From assembly GCF_014651515.1 (NCBI RefSeq), contig NZ_BMXA01000001.1, positions 558,001-622,000 on the forward strand: a stretch of DNA of 64,000 nucleotides, written 5' to 3'. Positions within the stretch are counted from its first letter, which is position 1. Each line of letters opens with the position of its first letter. Position numbers and translations under genes: made by a program. Below, piece after piece: positions 30,001 to 39,771 of the stretch. The DNA comes from Arenicella chitinivorans (GTDB taxonomy: Bacteria > Pseudomonadota > Gammaproteobacteria > Arenicellales > Arenicellaceae). Under the pieces are notes generated by a model. It had not been told where the DNA came from. It saw only the letters and a program-made list of their open reading frames with translations, and made no database searches.

Positions 30001-30906
30001 ATGAATTTATATATTCTGCCAGCTTTGATCGCCTTACTGATCAAAGTTGGGGTACTGGTGGTTGCACATCGTAGTGAAAAACATTCGCCAGCTTTTATAA
30101 AGTTGGTGTTGGTGTTTGCCTTGCACAATTTGTGCGAAGTGTTGTTGTTTATCGAATTCTTCCTCGCAGGCAATAATGATTTGACCCTGCGGGCATATTA
30201 CGTCAGTTCGGTCTGGGGTTTAGTGTTTGTGTTGCTGTATGGGATGGAGGTCGCTCACTATAAACAACAGGCTATTCGCACAGCTGCTCTCGGTGCCGCA
30301 ACCTTATTGTCAGTTGTCATACTCGGTAGTGGTTACATCGTCGCTGGCAGTCATGCCATCGGTTACGTTTTTACGGCAACCAAAGGACCACTTTATTTGC
30401 TGTTTCAGGCTTACTCCATGGTCACTATGATGGCTGTGTTTGCGATACTGATTTATGGGTATCGACGCGCTAAGTCGCATATGGCAGAGATTCAATGTTT
30501 GTCCACGGTCACGTCATTTTTGCCCCTAATTGTGTTGAGTGTGCTGATCATGACACTAATGAATTTAGGCTACCAAATAAACGCCACGGCCATCTTACCG
30601 ATTGCGACTTCAGCTTTCTTGTGCATTCTTTTATTGACTGAATCGCACCACCGTTTAACTGATATTCGACGCTATCTTCCTGGTTCACCGGAACGTCGAA
30701 CATCGAATGAAATAATGGAGATATTTTCCCGTTATTCGAGAGACGACATGGAGTATCGTGCAGCAGTGAGTGAAATTGAGAAGATGTTGGTATTACACAA
30801 GTATCAGAAGAACAATCGCAACGCGAGTGCCACGGCGCAGCTGATGGGCATGCCACGCTCATCACTGTATTCGATTTTTAACCGACTCAAGATCGAAGAT
30901 AAGTAA
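30001..30906 (+). CDS. Seven-TM membrane protein with C-terminal Fis-type HTH
   Basis: From the ATG at 30001, which follows GAGAGGGGAC, the protein has 301 aa. Seven hydrophobic helices fill about residues 4-215 in an arrangement resembling sensor 7TM domains of histidine kinases. A charged cytoplasmic linker follows, and the last 28 residues (ATAQLMGMPRSSLYSIFNRL) form a Fis/HTH_8-type helix-turn-helix. No kinase or receiver is present, so it would be a membrane-bound one-component regulator. It follows the FabH-like gene on the same strand. Its ligand and targets are unknown; the ketosynthase product is a candidate signal by context only. Confidence 0.75.
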   Translation: MNLYILPALIALLIKVGVLVVAHRSEKHSPAFIKLVLVFALHNLCEVLLFIEFFLAGNNDLTLRAYYVSSVWGLVFVLLYGMEVAHYKQQAIRTAALGAATLLSVVILGSGYIVAGSHAIGYVFTATKGPLYLLFQAYSMVTMMAVFAILIYGYRRAKSHMAEIQCLSTVTSFLPLIVLSVLIMTLMNLGYQINATAILPIATSAFLCILLLTESHHRLTDIRRYLPGSPERRTSNEIMEIFSRYSRDDMEYRAAVSEIEKMLVLHKYQKNNRNASATAQLMGMPRSSLYSIFNRLKIEDK

Positions 30907-31168
30907 CTCACAGATCCAGTTGTGCGCCGTGTGCAGCAGAGCCTGAGTTGTATTGCTGAGGCTAAAAGCTGCGCGTCGGTCGAGATGCGCGGTGGCTATG
31001 TTGAGTTGTTTCCGTCCCAGCCCGAACGTTCCCGTGTTTGAGTTAGTCTTTCCCGACTTCTGTAACGTGCATTGAGCAATTTTACTCGTGCTTAGCGGGT
31101 CAACAGTTTTGTTGTGTCCAATGAATTTGGTGGTCAGCCGGTGCGAGACACGCTGGTGACTTTGCGTT

Positions 31169-31202
31169 GGGGAGTGTTGAATTACGGTGGGGAATGTTGA
31201 AT
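31169..31202. repeat. Imperfect direct repeat, 14 bp, period 20
   Basis: GGGGAGTGTTGAAT and GGGGAATGTTGAAT, one mismatch, end at the 3' side of tRNA-Asn. The 295 bp between the HTH gene and the tRNA show nothing else. Confidence 0.6.
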
Positions 31203-31277
31203 GGCTCCCCGAGCTGGACTCGAACCAGCGACCCAATGATTAACAGTCATTTGCTCTACCAACTGAGCTATCGGGGA
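31202..31277 (-). tRNA. tRNA-Asn (anticodon GTT)
   Basis: A 76-base tRNA on the minus strand with encoded CCA. The acceptor stem TCCCCGA pairs with TCGGGGA, the anticodon loop reads CTGTTAA with GTT, and the T loop TTCGAGT is standard. Confidence 0.97.
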
Positions 31278-31297
31278 ACGTTTTTCAACGAAGGCGA

Positions 31298-31326
31298 ATC
31301 GTACTGACTCCGCCCTAAATGGTCAA
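31298..31326 (-). promoter_or_regulatory. Sigma-70 promoter of tRNA-Asn
   Basis: On the minus strand TTGACC (31326-31321) and TACGAT (31303-31298) are separated by 17 bp. The start would be near 31291, about 14 bp before the mature tRNA. Confidence 0.75.
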
Positions 31327-31390
31327 GTAATTTCCCCGAATTTTTTCGTATTATTTTGCCTTCGTTCTGGTTGGCCACCATGCCTAAAAT

Positions 31391-31963
31391 CTAACTCGAA
31401 CTGAGGCAGCGAGAACGCTGTTTTTTGTTCAGTTTTCTACTCGTTCTCGCGCGCCCAGTATGCAGTAGTCGAATGTAGGCCTCTTTTTCGCTGTTCGCGC
31501 TACACACGTAAAACCCAGCGCTGCGCGCATGACCATCGGCAAAAAAGCGGAGGCGTCCACGCTGGTTGAAGGTTACTCTCACGCCGTCGTCGCCATCATA
31601 CGTACGAATCAGTTGATCTGAGCTGTCTAGGCGGTTGTTCCCGTTGGCATCTGCATACAGAATCCATCCGTAGCGCCAATTCATGTTTGCGTGGCGGTTC
31701 GGTTCGCATTCAGTCATGCTGGCGTCGGCCGCAGCGCATACCGTAACGATCTCATGATGCGTGATCGCGTGCGTGCGTGCCTGGTACAACGCCGTATGCA
31801 ACGCACTGGCTTTGGTGCTAATGCGCGTATTTGTTATTAAGGTGCCGAAACTGGGGACTGCAATCGTAGTGACGACGCCAACTAGAGCGACCGTGATCAT
31901 TAATTCCAGCAATGTGAATCCACGTAGCCTGATCGCACGCGTACGAGTGTGTGGTATAAGCAT
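31391..31963 (-). CDS. FimT/GspH-type pseudopilin
   Basis: A 190-aa type IV prepilin-like protein. The class III signal has Gly15/Phe16 as the cleavage junction, Glu20 at position +5 (FTLLELMITV) and a hydrophobic helix to about residue 36; the C-terminal part is the GspH-type beta domain with paired cysteines. Such minor pilins prime type IV pili or type II secretion pseudopili. It is a single gene here, with no other pil or gsp gene, transcribed away from uvrB. It may contribute to DNA uptake, as FimT does in some gammaproteobacteria, but this is inference. Confidence 0.88.
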   Translation of the reverse strand: MLIPHTRTRAIRLRGFTLLELMITVALVGVVTTIAVPSFGTLITNTRISTKASALHTALYQARTHAITHHEIVTVCAAADASMTECEPNRHANMNWRYGWILYADANGNNRLDSSDQLIRTYDGDDGVRVTFNQRGRLRFFADGHARSAGFYVCSANSEKEAYIRLLHTGRARTSRKLNKKQRSRCLSSS

Positions 31964-32129
31964 AACGTTTCCTCCGTGAAACGAATTGTTTGAATAGCGT
32001 CATTCCCTGACACCTGTCCCCACTCTAGACCATATTTTTCGTGAACTCAAGCGCCATCTCGGTATCGTGTTGCATATCGCCTTGCGGTGTGTTGATTTAT
32101 ACTACCGGGCCGAGGAACAGTGGTCTGAA

Positions 32130-34136
32130 ATGAGTATGAAACGCGAATTTAAGTTGGTCAGTGAATATACGCCATCCGGTGATCAGCCCGGTGCGATTGC
32201 CGCCCTAATAGAGGGCTTGAATAATGGCGAGGCGTTTCAAACTTTGCTCGGGGTCACCGGGTCAGGTAAAACCTTTACCATGGCAAATGTGATTCAAGCC
32301 GTACAGCGCCCTACCATCTTAATGGCGCCGAATAAAACACTGGCCGCGCAGTTGTATTCCGAGATGCGCGATTTCTTCCCGCACAACGCGGTGGAATATT
32401 TTGTCTCGTATTATGACTACTATCAACCCGAGGCTTACGTACCAAGTTCCGATACGTTTATCGAGAAAGATGCCTCGATTAATGAACATATCGACCAAAT
32501 GCGTCTCTCTGCTACCAAGGCGATACTAGAGCGTGAAGACGTTATCATCGTTGCTACCGTGTCGGCGATCTACGGTTTAGGTGACCCAAGCGCGTATCAT
32601 GAAATGATCCTGCACTTAAGTGTTGGCGATATCATGGATCAGCGTGCCATCCTCAAGCGACTGGCAGAACTTCAATACACACGCAACGATACAGAGCTTA
32701 AGCGGGCAACGTTTCGGGTTCGCGGTGATGTCATTGATATTTTTCCAGCGGAATCCGAGCGCTATGCCATTCGGGTTGAGTTGTTCGGGGATGACGTGGA
32801 GAAAATTTCGCGGTTTGATCCGTTGACTGGCGCTATAGAGGAAGAGCTCAAACGCGTGACCGTGTTTCCAAAGTCGCATTATGTGACACCTCGTTCGCGT
32901 GTGTTGGCCGCCTGTGAACAGATTCGCGAAGAGTTGCGCGAGCGCTTAAGCCAGTTGCGAGAATTGGACAAACTAGTCGAGGCCCAACGTCTAGAGCAAC
33001 GCACACTGTTTGACCTAGAAATGATGCAAGAGTTGGGCTATTGCAATGGAATCGAGAATTATTCACGTTATCTATCCGGCGCTCAACCAGGTGAGCCGCC
33101 GCCAACATTGATTAACTATTTGCCACCCAATGCAATGATGATTTTAGATGAAAGTCATGTGTTGGTGCCGCAATTGGGTGCGATGTACAAAGGCGACCGT
33201 TCGCGTAAGGAGACCTTGGTTGAGTATGGGTTTCGTTTGCCATCCGCGATGGATAATCGGCCACTTAAGTTTGCGGAGTTTCGACAACTCATGCCGCAAA
33301 CGGTCTTTGTGTCCGCCACGCCTGGCGACTATGAACTGGAACAAAACCCAGACACTATTGACCAAGTGGTGCGCCCGACTGGGTTAGTCGATCCAGAGAT
33401 CGAAATACGTCCGGTAGCAACCCAAGTGGACGACGTGTTATCTGAAATCAATTTGCGTGTCGAGCTTAACGAACGGGTATTGATCACGACATTAACCAAA
33501 CGCATGTCGGAGGATCTGACTGATTACCTGACCGACGCAGGCGTCAAGGTTCGGTATCTACATTCCGATATCGATACTGTGGAGCGCGTCGAGATTATTC
33601 GCGACCTGCGCGCTGGCGAATTCGATGTGCTGGTCGGGATCAATCTGCTAAGAGAGGGCTTGGACATGCCTGAGGTCTCATTGGTGGCGATTCTGGACGC
33701 AGATAAAGAAGGCTTTTTGCGTTCGACGCGCTCGTTGATTCAAACGATTGGCCGCGCAGCTCGTAATCTAAACGGGAGGGCGATTCTGTATGCGGATCGG
33801 ATCACCCGGTCGATGAAAATCGCGATAGATGAAACTGAGCGACGGCGCAAGAAACAAGAAGCTCACAACAAAAAATATGGCATTGTGCCAAAGAGTGTGT
33901 CCAAGGCGGTGCGCGACATTATTGACGGTGCCACCAGCGATGCCGCGAATGAATTAGCCAAGATAAGGCAGCCCCAGTCGTCGATTGGTGTGGTAACCGA
34001 TCCACAGGAGTTCAAACGGTTAATGCAATCGCTCGAAAAAGAGATGTATGAATTTGCCGAGAATCTGGAATTTGAGAAAGCAGCACAAACGCGTGATCGC
34101 ATCGAAGAGTTACGCGCTGGATACCTCAAAGGCTGA
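32130..34136 (+). CDS. uvrB: Excinuclease ABC subunit B
   Basis: Damage-verifying helicase-like subunit of nucleotide excision repair. From the ATG at 32130 (another at 32136), preceded by GAGGAACAG, it has 668 aa. It shows the P-loop [10 protein letters not shown], the beta-hairpin [12 protein letters not shown], the helicase motif DESHV, the motif VI region QTIGRAARN and a C-terminal UVR domain (about 630-668). No LexA box was recognised in the short upstream region. Confidence 0.97.
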   Translation: MSMKREFKLVSEYTPSGDQPGAIAALIEGLNNGEAFQTLLGVTGSGKTFTMANVIQAVQRPTILMAPNKTLAAQLYSEMRDFFPHNAVEYFVSYYDYYQPEAYVPSSDTFIEKDASINEHIDQMRLSATKAILEREDVIIVATVSAIYGLGDPSAYHEMILHLSVGDIMDQRAILKRLAELQYTRNDTELKRATFRVRGDVIDIFPAESERYAIRVELFGDDVEKISRFDPLTGAIEEELKRVTVFPKSHYVTPRSRVLAACEQIREELRERLSQLRELDKLVEAQRLEQRTLFDLEMMQELGYCNGIENYSRYLSGAQPGEPPPTLINYLPPNAMMILDESHVLVPQLGAMYKGDRSRKETLVEYGFRLPSAMDNRPLKFAEFRQLMPQTVFVSATPGDYELEQNPDTIDQVVRPTGLVDPEIEIRPVATQVDDVLSEINLRVELNERVLITTLTKRMSEDLTDYLTDAGVKVRYLHSDIDTVERVEIIRDLRAGEFDVLVGINLLREGLDMPEVSLVAILDADKEGFLRSTRSLIQTIGRAARNLNGRAILYADRITRSMKIAIDETERRRKKQEAHNKKYGIVPKSVSKAVRDIIDGATSDAANELAKIRQPQSSIGVVTDPQEFKRLMQSLEKEMYEFAENLEFEKAAQTRDRIEELRAGYLKG

Positions 34137-34235
34137 TGCAGCGGTGATATTTTTTTCATTTTAAGTAGGGGAAAGTCGACGTCTTATGCTCAATGTTATT
34201 AGAAACCTAACCTATAGCCCGGAGTACCACACCCA

Positions 34236-34997
34236 ATGATGGAGACCGTTGAGTTATCGATGATATCGATTCTGGTGCTCGTGCTGATTGCGGTCGTGGC
34301 CGGTTATATCGATACGCTGGTTGGCGGCGGCGGGTTGATTACCATTCCGGCGTTGTTGGCGGCAGGCATTCCACCAATAGTTGCATTGGGCACCAATAAG
34401 TTGCAGGCCGTGGCTGGTAGCGGTACCGCATCGCTGACCTTATTGCTTAAAGGAAAAGTGCAGTTCTCTGAGGTGCGCTGGTGGATGTTGGCTGCGTTTA
34501 TAGGGTCCGCGATTGGTTCGGTTGCGGTCCAATTTATTGACAGCGGTGCGTTACGGGTGATTATCCCAGTCGTCCTAGTGGGGATCGCAATCTATTTTTT
34601 GTTTATGCCGCGAAATATCGAACCAGACCGAAAGCCGCGGCTAAATCGCACGGCCTATGGATTAAGCGCCGTGCCTGGTGTTGGCTTTTACGATGGCATG
34701 TTTGGTCCTGGTACCGGGTCGTTTTTTGTGTGGGCTGGCGTCGCCTTACGCGGCCAGACCATGGTGCCGGCCACGATCGTTGCCAAAACGCTGAATTTTG
34801 CCACCAATGTCGCTTCGCTCTTGGTGTTTGTTGCCTTTGGCAAAGTGTTGTGGTTGGTCGGTGGTGCCATGATCGTAGGTCAGTTTATTGGCGCCAGTCT
34901 CGGTGCGCGGACCTTGCTCAAAATTGATCCCTCGGTGCTGCGCTATTTGGTTATCCTAATGTGTGGAATTATTCTCTTGGCATGGTGGCGCCAATGA
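34236..34997 (+). CDS. TSUP/TauE-SafE family membrane permease (YfcA-like)
   Basis: A 253-aa integral membrane protein with about eight TM helices and the two half-repeats of the sulfite exporter TauE/SafE family (DTLVGGGGLITIPALL in the first, DGMFGPGTGSFF in the second). It is expected to move a sulfur-containing or carboxylated anion; the substrate is not readable. Two ATG codons begin the frame. It ends 22 bp before the ECF sigma gene, so cotranscription is possible. Confidence 0.9.
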   Translation: MMETVELSMISILVLVLIAVVAGYIDTLVGGGGLITIPALLAAGIPPIVALGTNKLQAVAGSGTASLTLLLKGKVQFSEVRWWMLAAFIGSAIGSVAVQFIDSGALRVIIPVVLVGIAIYFLFMPRNIEPDRKPRLNRTAYGLSAVPGVGFYDGMFGPGTGSFFVWAGVALRGQTMVPATIVAKTLNFATNVASLLVFVAFGKVLWLVGGAMIVGQFIGASLGARTLLKIDPSVLRYLVILMCGIILLAWWRQ

Positions 34998-35019
34998 GTG
35001 GTTTGCACCGCAGGACCGC

Positions 35020-35631
35020 ATGGGGCGCACTGGTTTGACTGATCAAATCGCATCCGAGTTTTTAAAGTATCGTCGAGTGATTGCATCGCTTTTGCGCAAG
35101 TTGCGTCCGCGCGCCAGTGTACAGGACATCGAGGATATTCTGCAGGAAACCTACATCAACACCTACCAGTCATCATTGAAGCAGGACATAGCGTTTCCTA
35201 AGGCATTTATGGTGAAAACGGCTATCCGGCTGGCCAATCGACATATCTCAGTCGCGCAGCGGGTTGATTGCGATGAAATGATTGAGGAACGTTCAGATGA
35301 ACATGGTCTGCTGTTTAATGCACAACAGTTTGCCAGTCAAACTGAGCAAGAAGTTTTGAGTCGAGAAGAGTTTGGTTTCCTGTGTGAGGCGGTCAGTGAG
35401 TTGCCGACACAGTGTCGTAAAGTTTTTATTTTAAAAAAAGTGTACGGCTTATCACAGCGTGAAATAGCCAAACGACTGGGGATCAGTGAAAGCACGGTTG
35501 AGAAACACGTAGCAAAAGGTTTGTTGAGAACCATACAAAGCTATAACGCACAACACATGGAGGCGGGCGACGCGAGTCCAGCACCCGTGTACGATTTAAG
35601 CGCGGCCAAAGGCGGTCGCGGACAAAGGTAG
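35020..35631 (+). CDS. ECF-type RNA polymerase sigma factor (FecI-like)
   Basis: Alternative sigma factor of 203 aa from the ATG at 35020; AGGA lies only 4 bp upstream, so the start is uncertain, and a longer frame overlaps the permease gene. Region 2 includes DIEDILQETYINTY and region 4 the HTH KKVYGLSQREIAKRLGISES. The C-terminal tail (PAPVYDLSAAKG) is outside the sigma fold. The following genes encode a FecR protein and an STN-TonB receptor, so this is the sigma factor of a cell-surface signalling system. Confidence 0.93.
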   Translation: MGRTGLTDQIASEFLKYRRVIASLLRKLRPRASVQDIEDILQETYINTYQSSLKQDIAFPKAFMVKTAIRLANRHISVAQRVDCDEMIEERSDEHGLLFNAQQFASQTEQEVLSREEFGFLCEAVSELPTQCRKVFILKKVYGLSQREIAKRLGISESTVEKHVAKGLLRTIQSYNAQHMEAGDASPAPVYDLSAAKGGRGQR

Positions 35632-35636
35632 AACGC

Positions 35637-36677
35637 ATGCAGACGTTATTATTTCCAAACCAAGAGGCAGTTATTAGTCGCGCCACGAACTGGATTGCCA
35701 AAATAGATCGCGGCTTGAACGCTGAGGAACAGCGTTCGCTGGCCCAGTGGCTGGAAGAGTCACCGCACCACGGTGACGCGCTTGTTCAGTGTGCCTCGAT
35801 GTGGGATATGCTGGATATCTTGCAGCCGATCTCTAAGTTGATGCCGATGCGGGATTTTCAACTCGAAGCGGACGTAGCCGTGGGGAGTAGATTCAGGTTC
35901 GGTCGTGTGCTAGGTGTTGCACTCGCGGCGTCGGTGGCCGTCGTCACTGCGGTGAGCGTGATTGCATTTTTACCACAGTCACAGACCTATCATGTGCCCG
36001 AGACTGCGCATACGGCGCCCCGAATTATTCAGCATTACCAAACGGGTGTTGGCGAGACCACGGTGTTCGCACTCAGTGACGGGAGTCTGATGCAGTTAAA
36101 TACCGACTCCAAAGTGGCGGTTGAATACACGTCGAGCGCACGTAATATCACTTTGTTGCAGGGCGAAGTCTATGTGGATGTGGCGAAAGATGCCAGTAAA
36201 CCGTTTACGGTGGAGTCAGGGGTAGATAGGGTCACCGCCATTGGGACTGCATTCAGCGTCGATCGACGTGGCGACGATGAGACTGAAGTTATTGTCACCG
36301 AGGGTACGGTGCGTGTGAATCGACGTGCGGATGCGCCGAGTCAGCGGTACGACGATTTATATTTAACCCCCGGGCAGCGATTGTTGGTTGGTGAAGCCCG
36401 CCCTCGGTTGTCGGTAGATGATGATCCAGAAAGTGCCCTGGCTTGGCGTGAGGGCATGATTGTATTTCGCGGCGAGCCGCTGCGTGAGGCGATCCGTGAA
36501 ATTGATCGCTACACGCCATTGTCCTTTGAAATCGCCGATCCACAGCTGGCGGAGATTCCGGTAGGTGGGTATTTTAAGACTGGTGATCTAGATCAATTGC
36601 TGGCAATTCTAGAACAAAACTTCGGCGTGGCACATACCCGGCACGGCACTCGGGTTATGCTGGCTCGCGCATATTAA
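35637..36677 (+). CDS. FecR-family anti-sigma regulator
   Basis: Single-pass inner-membrane signal relay of 346 aa. The N-terminal cytoplasmic part carries the DUF4880-like WIAKIDRGLNAEEQRSLAQWLEES motif, a TM helix lies at about 88-108, the FecR beta domain spans about 125-225 (LLQGEVYVDVAKDASKPF), and the C-terminal secretin-like domain ends the protein. It begins 5 bp after the sigma factor stop. By analogy with FecR it would hold or activate the sigma factor on receiving a signal from the receptor plug. Confidence 0.93.
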   Translation: MQTLLFPNQEAVISRATNWIAKIDRGLNAEEQRSLAQWLEESPHHGDALVQCASMWDMLDILQPISKLMPMRDFQLEADVAVGSRFRFGRVLGVALAASVAVVTAVSVIAFLPQSQTYHVPETAHTAPRIIQHYQTGVGETTVFALSDGSLMQLNTDSKVAVEYTSSARNITLLQGEVYVDVAKDASKPFTVESGVDRVTAIGTAFSVDRRGDDETEVIVTEGTVRVNRRADAPSQRYDDLYLTPGQRLLVGEARPRLSVDDDPESALAWREGMIVFRGEPLREAIREIDRYTPLSFEIADPQLAEIPVGGYFKTGDLDQLLAILEQNFGVAHTRHGTRVMLARAY

Positions 36678-36789
36678 GGCACTGATTACGCCTTTCGTTT
36701 GGGACTATTCTAGCCGCGCACAGAGGAATCGTTGGGCGGAACGCCAGCGTAAAGTAGCACAGTTGGGTGATACTGCGTAAAATCGCCAG

Positions 36790-39540
36790 ATGGTCCGAAA
36801 TTCCAGCATCCTTGGTTGGGTATTTTTGTTGGTGGTTTGTATTGCGTCGAGCAAAGCCTTTGCTGCTGAACGAGACGTGCAACAACAGTTCTACTTTAAT
36901 ATCCCGCGTTTATCCGCCGACAAAGCGCTAACTCGCTTTGCCCGCCAGGCCGATCTCACGCTGCTGTTTCCGTATCAGTTGGTAAAAAAGTATCAGACTC
37001 GCGCACTGTATGGCCGTTACACAATACGTGATGGTCTGGAAATCATGTTGTCAGGTACAGACATCCAGATCAGTACGGGGTTCGAATCTTCTGAACCAGA
37101 TATCGATCTGATGCTAGACGAAAACGGAGCGGAGCCGCCGCCAATTTCTAGCGACCGTCAGGGCGACCTGACCGCCAGCGTCATTACCCTAACGGTTGCC
37201 TCAGAGAAGGTGGATGCAGAAGACGTTACGACGCCGCAGACCGAACCAATCGAAGAGATGGTGGTGGTCGGTAGCCGACGACTGGTTGCGCGCTCGGTGA
37301 GTGAGTCGCCAGTGCCGGTCGATATCATCAGTGCTGAACAGCTGGCGTTTCTCGGCAATGGCGCAGACTTGACGGACAGTTTGCGCACGCTCGTACCCTC
37401 GTACATCGCAACCCCAGCAACAGGCGACGCCAGTGCGTTTGTTCGGCCAACTTCATTGCGTGGGATGTCGCCGGATCAAACCCTGGTGCTGGTGAATGGC
37501 AAACGGCGACACCGGTCCGCGGTGGTGCATTTCTTTGCGCCCGCGGCTGGGAACGGCTCACACGGTGTGGATGTGGGGATGGTGCCAACCATTGCGATTA
37601 AAAATGTACAGATTTTACGCGACGGTGCGGCGGCACAATACGGCTCCGATGCAATTGCAGGAGTGATTAACATTGAGCTGAACGACGCAAGTCAAGGCGG
37701 CGAGATTCGCGCTGCCTATGGTCAGTTTTATGATGGCGAATCGAGTATCCAGGTGGCTGCCAACCTGGGATTGTCCCTAGGCGGTTACGGATTTTTAAAT
37801 CTGAGTCTGGAGGCGACCGATAATGATGCTCTGTCGCGGGGGATTATTCGGCCGGATGCTCAGGCATTGATCGATGCTGGGGTGCCTGGCGTTGGCGCAG
37901 ATTCACCTTTTGGTGATGCGCCGTTTACCCAGACTTGGGGGCGTCCAGAGACTGCGGGTCAACGATTTTACTTTAATAGTGAATACGATGTGAGCCCAAG
38001 AGTGACGTGGTATGCGTTCGGAAATTATGCGGACACAGAGGGCCGGTACCGCTTTTTCTATCGTGAGCCAAATCACCCGAGCATCACACAGCAGGGGCTC
38101 GCCACCCTGTTTCCGGCTGGCTATACCCCCTACCTTGATGGGTATCAGTCCGATTTCAGTGTTATTAGCGGTCTACTTGGCGGCTTTAGTGATGGTACGA
38201 ACTACGACGTAAGCGTGGCCTACGGACAAAACGAACTCGACTACTATTTGTTCAATACGCTTAATCCAAGTTTGCCGGTCTTGGGCAATGGTGAACCGGT
38301 GATGAACTTCGATGTCGGAGCGTACCGACAGGAGGAGTTTAATTTTAATGTTGATTTATCACGTCAACTTAACGACAGCCTGTACTTATCTTACGGGCTC
38401 GAGCATCGGCATGAAACATTTACGCTGTTAATTGGCGATGAAAATGCCCGCGTCGGTGAGGGGCCTAGTGGATTCGCGTCGCCAAACGAATTCAATGCGG
38501 GTGCATTTAGTCGCGACAATCTAGCGTTATACCTCGACCTTGAGCATGATCTGTCTGCGCAATGGCTAATTCAGTATGCACTCCGTCATGAAGACTACTC
38601 CGATTTTGGCAGCACCACGAACGTTAAAATTGCAAGCCGTTATACCCTGACTGAGGGCTTTGCGCTGCGCGGTGCGCTCTCCACCGGATTCCACGCCCCA
38701 ACTCCGGGGCAGTCTAATATTTCCTCCACCATTACCACCTTTGATGGGCAATCCGGGATTCAGGTGGAGGAAGGGCTAGTGCCAGCAAACTCGAGTCTGG
38801 CACGCGGCGCTGGCGGCACGGAGCTAAAAGAAGAAGAGTCGGTGAATTTAAGTTTCGGTTTTACCCGTACGCTGGGTGTCAATTGGGATCTGACTCTGGA
38901 TTTTTACCGTGTGGATGTTCAGGATCGGATTTATCGCACGGGGGATATTCCCGTGCCCAACGCTGAGCAGCGTACCTTGTCTTTTTACACGAATGCGCTT
39001 GATGTCAGTCATCGCGGGTTTGATTTGGTGGTCAATGGCCGCTTTGACTGGGGCCGTGATTTACACACCCAAGTTACATTGGCTGCGGCTCACAATGAGG
39101 TGAATGTAACTGGCCAGACACCGGTGGCCGGCATCAACCCGGTCAGCGCAGCGACGATCGAAGATATTGAGTCGAACTACCCCAAGAACCGTGTCACTTT
39201 ATCAACTCGAACTGATCTAAGCGATGACGTGAATCTGCTACTGAGAGCCACCTATTATGGTTCGCATTTCGATGAGCGTGGCACAATCGACGGTGAGCCA
39301 GGCAATCGCAGTGCGCGAATACAGCCGATTACCTATATTGACGCTGAGCTTGGTTGGCAGGCAACGGATCAATTGCGCGTCGTGATGGGATTCTCCAATA
39401 TATTTGATACTTATGTTGATGAAATTCAGGATGACGGTGTCTTTGCCAATCGACAGGCAGTAGGACTGCAATACCCGCGGCGAACCGCCGCAAACTATGA
39501 AGGCGGATCATGGTATTTACGTGGAGTTTACCGGTTTTAA
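36790..39540 (+). CDS. TonB-dependent receptor with STN signalling domain
   Basis: Outer-membrane transducer of 916 aa. It has a signal peptide (about 1-25, ending AFA), an STN domain (about 30-110, FNIPRLSADKALTRFARQAD), a long acidic linker, a TonB box region near EEMVVVGSR, a plug domain with LRGMSPDQTLVLVNGKRRHR and a 22-strand-type barrel ending in the C-terminal aromatic motif VYRF. The STN domain would contact FecR. No Fur box was seen upstream, and the plug resembles receptors for organic substrates as much as siderophore receptors, so the ligand is open. A 112-bp gap separates it from the fecR-like gene. Confidence 0.94.
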   Translation: MVRNSSILGWVFLLVVCIASSKAFAAERDVQQQFYFNIPRLSADKALTRFARQADLTLLFPYQLVKKYQTRALYGRYTIRDGLEIMLSGTDIQISTGFESSEPDIDLMLDENGAEPPPISSDRQGDLTASVITLTVASEKVDAEDVTTPQTEPIEEMVVVGSRRLVARSVSESPVPVDIISAEQLAFLGNGADLTDSLRTLVPSYIATPATGDASAFVRPTSLRGMSPDQTLVLVNGKRRHRSAVVHFFAPAAGNGSHGVDVGMVPTIAIKNVQILRDGAAAQYGSDAIAGVINIELNDASQGGEIRAAYGQFYDGESSIQVAANLGLSLGGYGFLNLSLEATDNDALSRGIIRPDAQALIDAGVPGVGADSPFGDAPFTQTWGRPETAGQRFYFNSEYDVSPRVTWYAFGNYADTEGRYRFFYREPNHPSITQQGLATLFPAGYTPYLDGYQSDFSVISGLLGGFSDGTNYDVSVAYGQNELDYYLFNTLNPSLPVLGNGEPVMNFDVGAYRQEEFNFNVDLSRQLNDSLYLSYGLEHRHETFTLLIGDENARVGEGPSGFASPNEFNAGAFSRDNLALYLDLEHDLSAQWLIQYALRHEDYSDFGSTTNVKIASRYTLTEGFALRGALSTGFHAPTPGQSNISSTITTFDGQSGIQVEEGLVPANSSLARGAGGTELKEEESVNLSFGFTRTLGVNWDLTLDFYRVDVQDRIYRTGDIPVPNAEQRTLSFYTNALDVSHRGFDLVVNGRFDWGRDLHTQVTLAAAHNEVNVTGQTPVAGINPVSAATIEDIESNYPKNRVTLSTRTDLSDDVNLLLRATYYGSHFDERGTIDGEPGNRSARIQPITYIDAELGWQATDQLRVVMGFSNIFDTYVDEIQDDGVFANRQAVGLQYPRRTAANYEGGSWYLRGVYRF

Positions 39541-39771
39541 GCTGCGCGCGAGCTTGCCGAATTGTGCATCATGGATGAAATCTGGACAGCGCGGATGATA
39601 ACGTCGGTTTAACAAAATTTTGCTTGTAACTAACACGGTTTGAGGATAAAAGGCATATGTCCAAAGGTGGATCGTGGTAAGTGGTTTTCAGCAGTTCGTA
39701 CACATTATTCACGTTACACTGAGTGGCAAACTTATCCACGAAACATAAAAAAACTCCGTCCAGGAGGACAA

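Noticed and set aside
30862-31236. 124-codon minus-strand frame over the end of the HTH gene
   Set aside because: Overlaps tRNA-Asn at one end and the HTH gene at the other; no plausible protein sequence.
26339-31277. Integrated element with attachment sites at the tRNAs
   Set aside because: No integrase and no repeat of either tRNA 3' end was seen in the interval; kept only as a weak synteny observation.
34140-34235. Fur box before the TSUP/ECF genes
   Set aside because: No sequence close to the 19-bp GATAATGATAATCATTATC consensus could be found.
39640-39771. 44-residue N-terminal extension of glutamate dehydrogenase
   Set aside because: No SD at the upstream start, and a perfect AGGAGG directly precedes the ATG at 39772.
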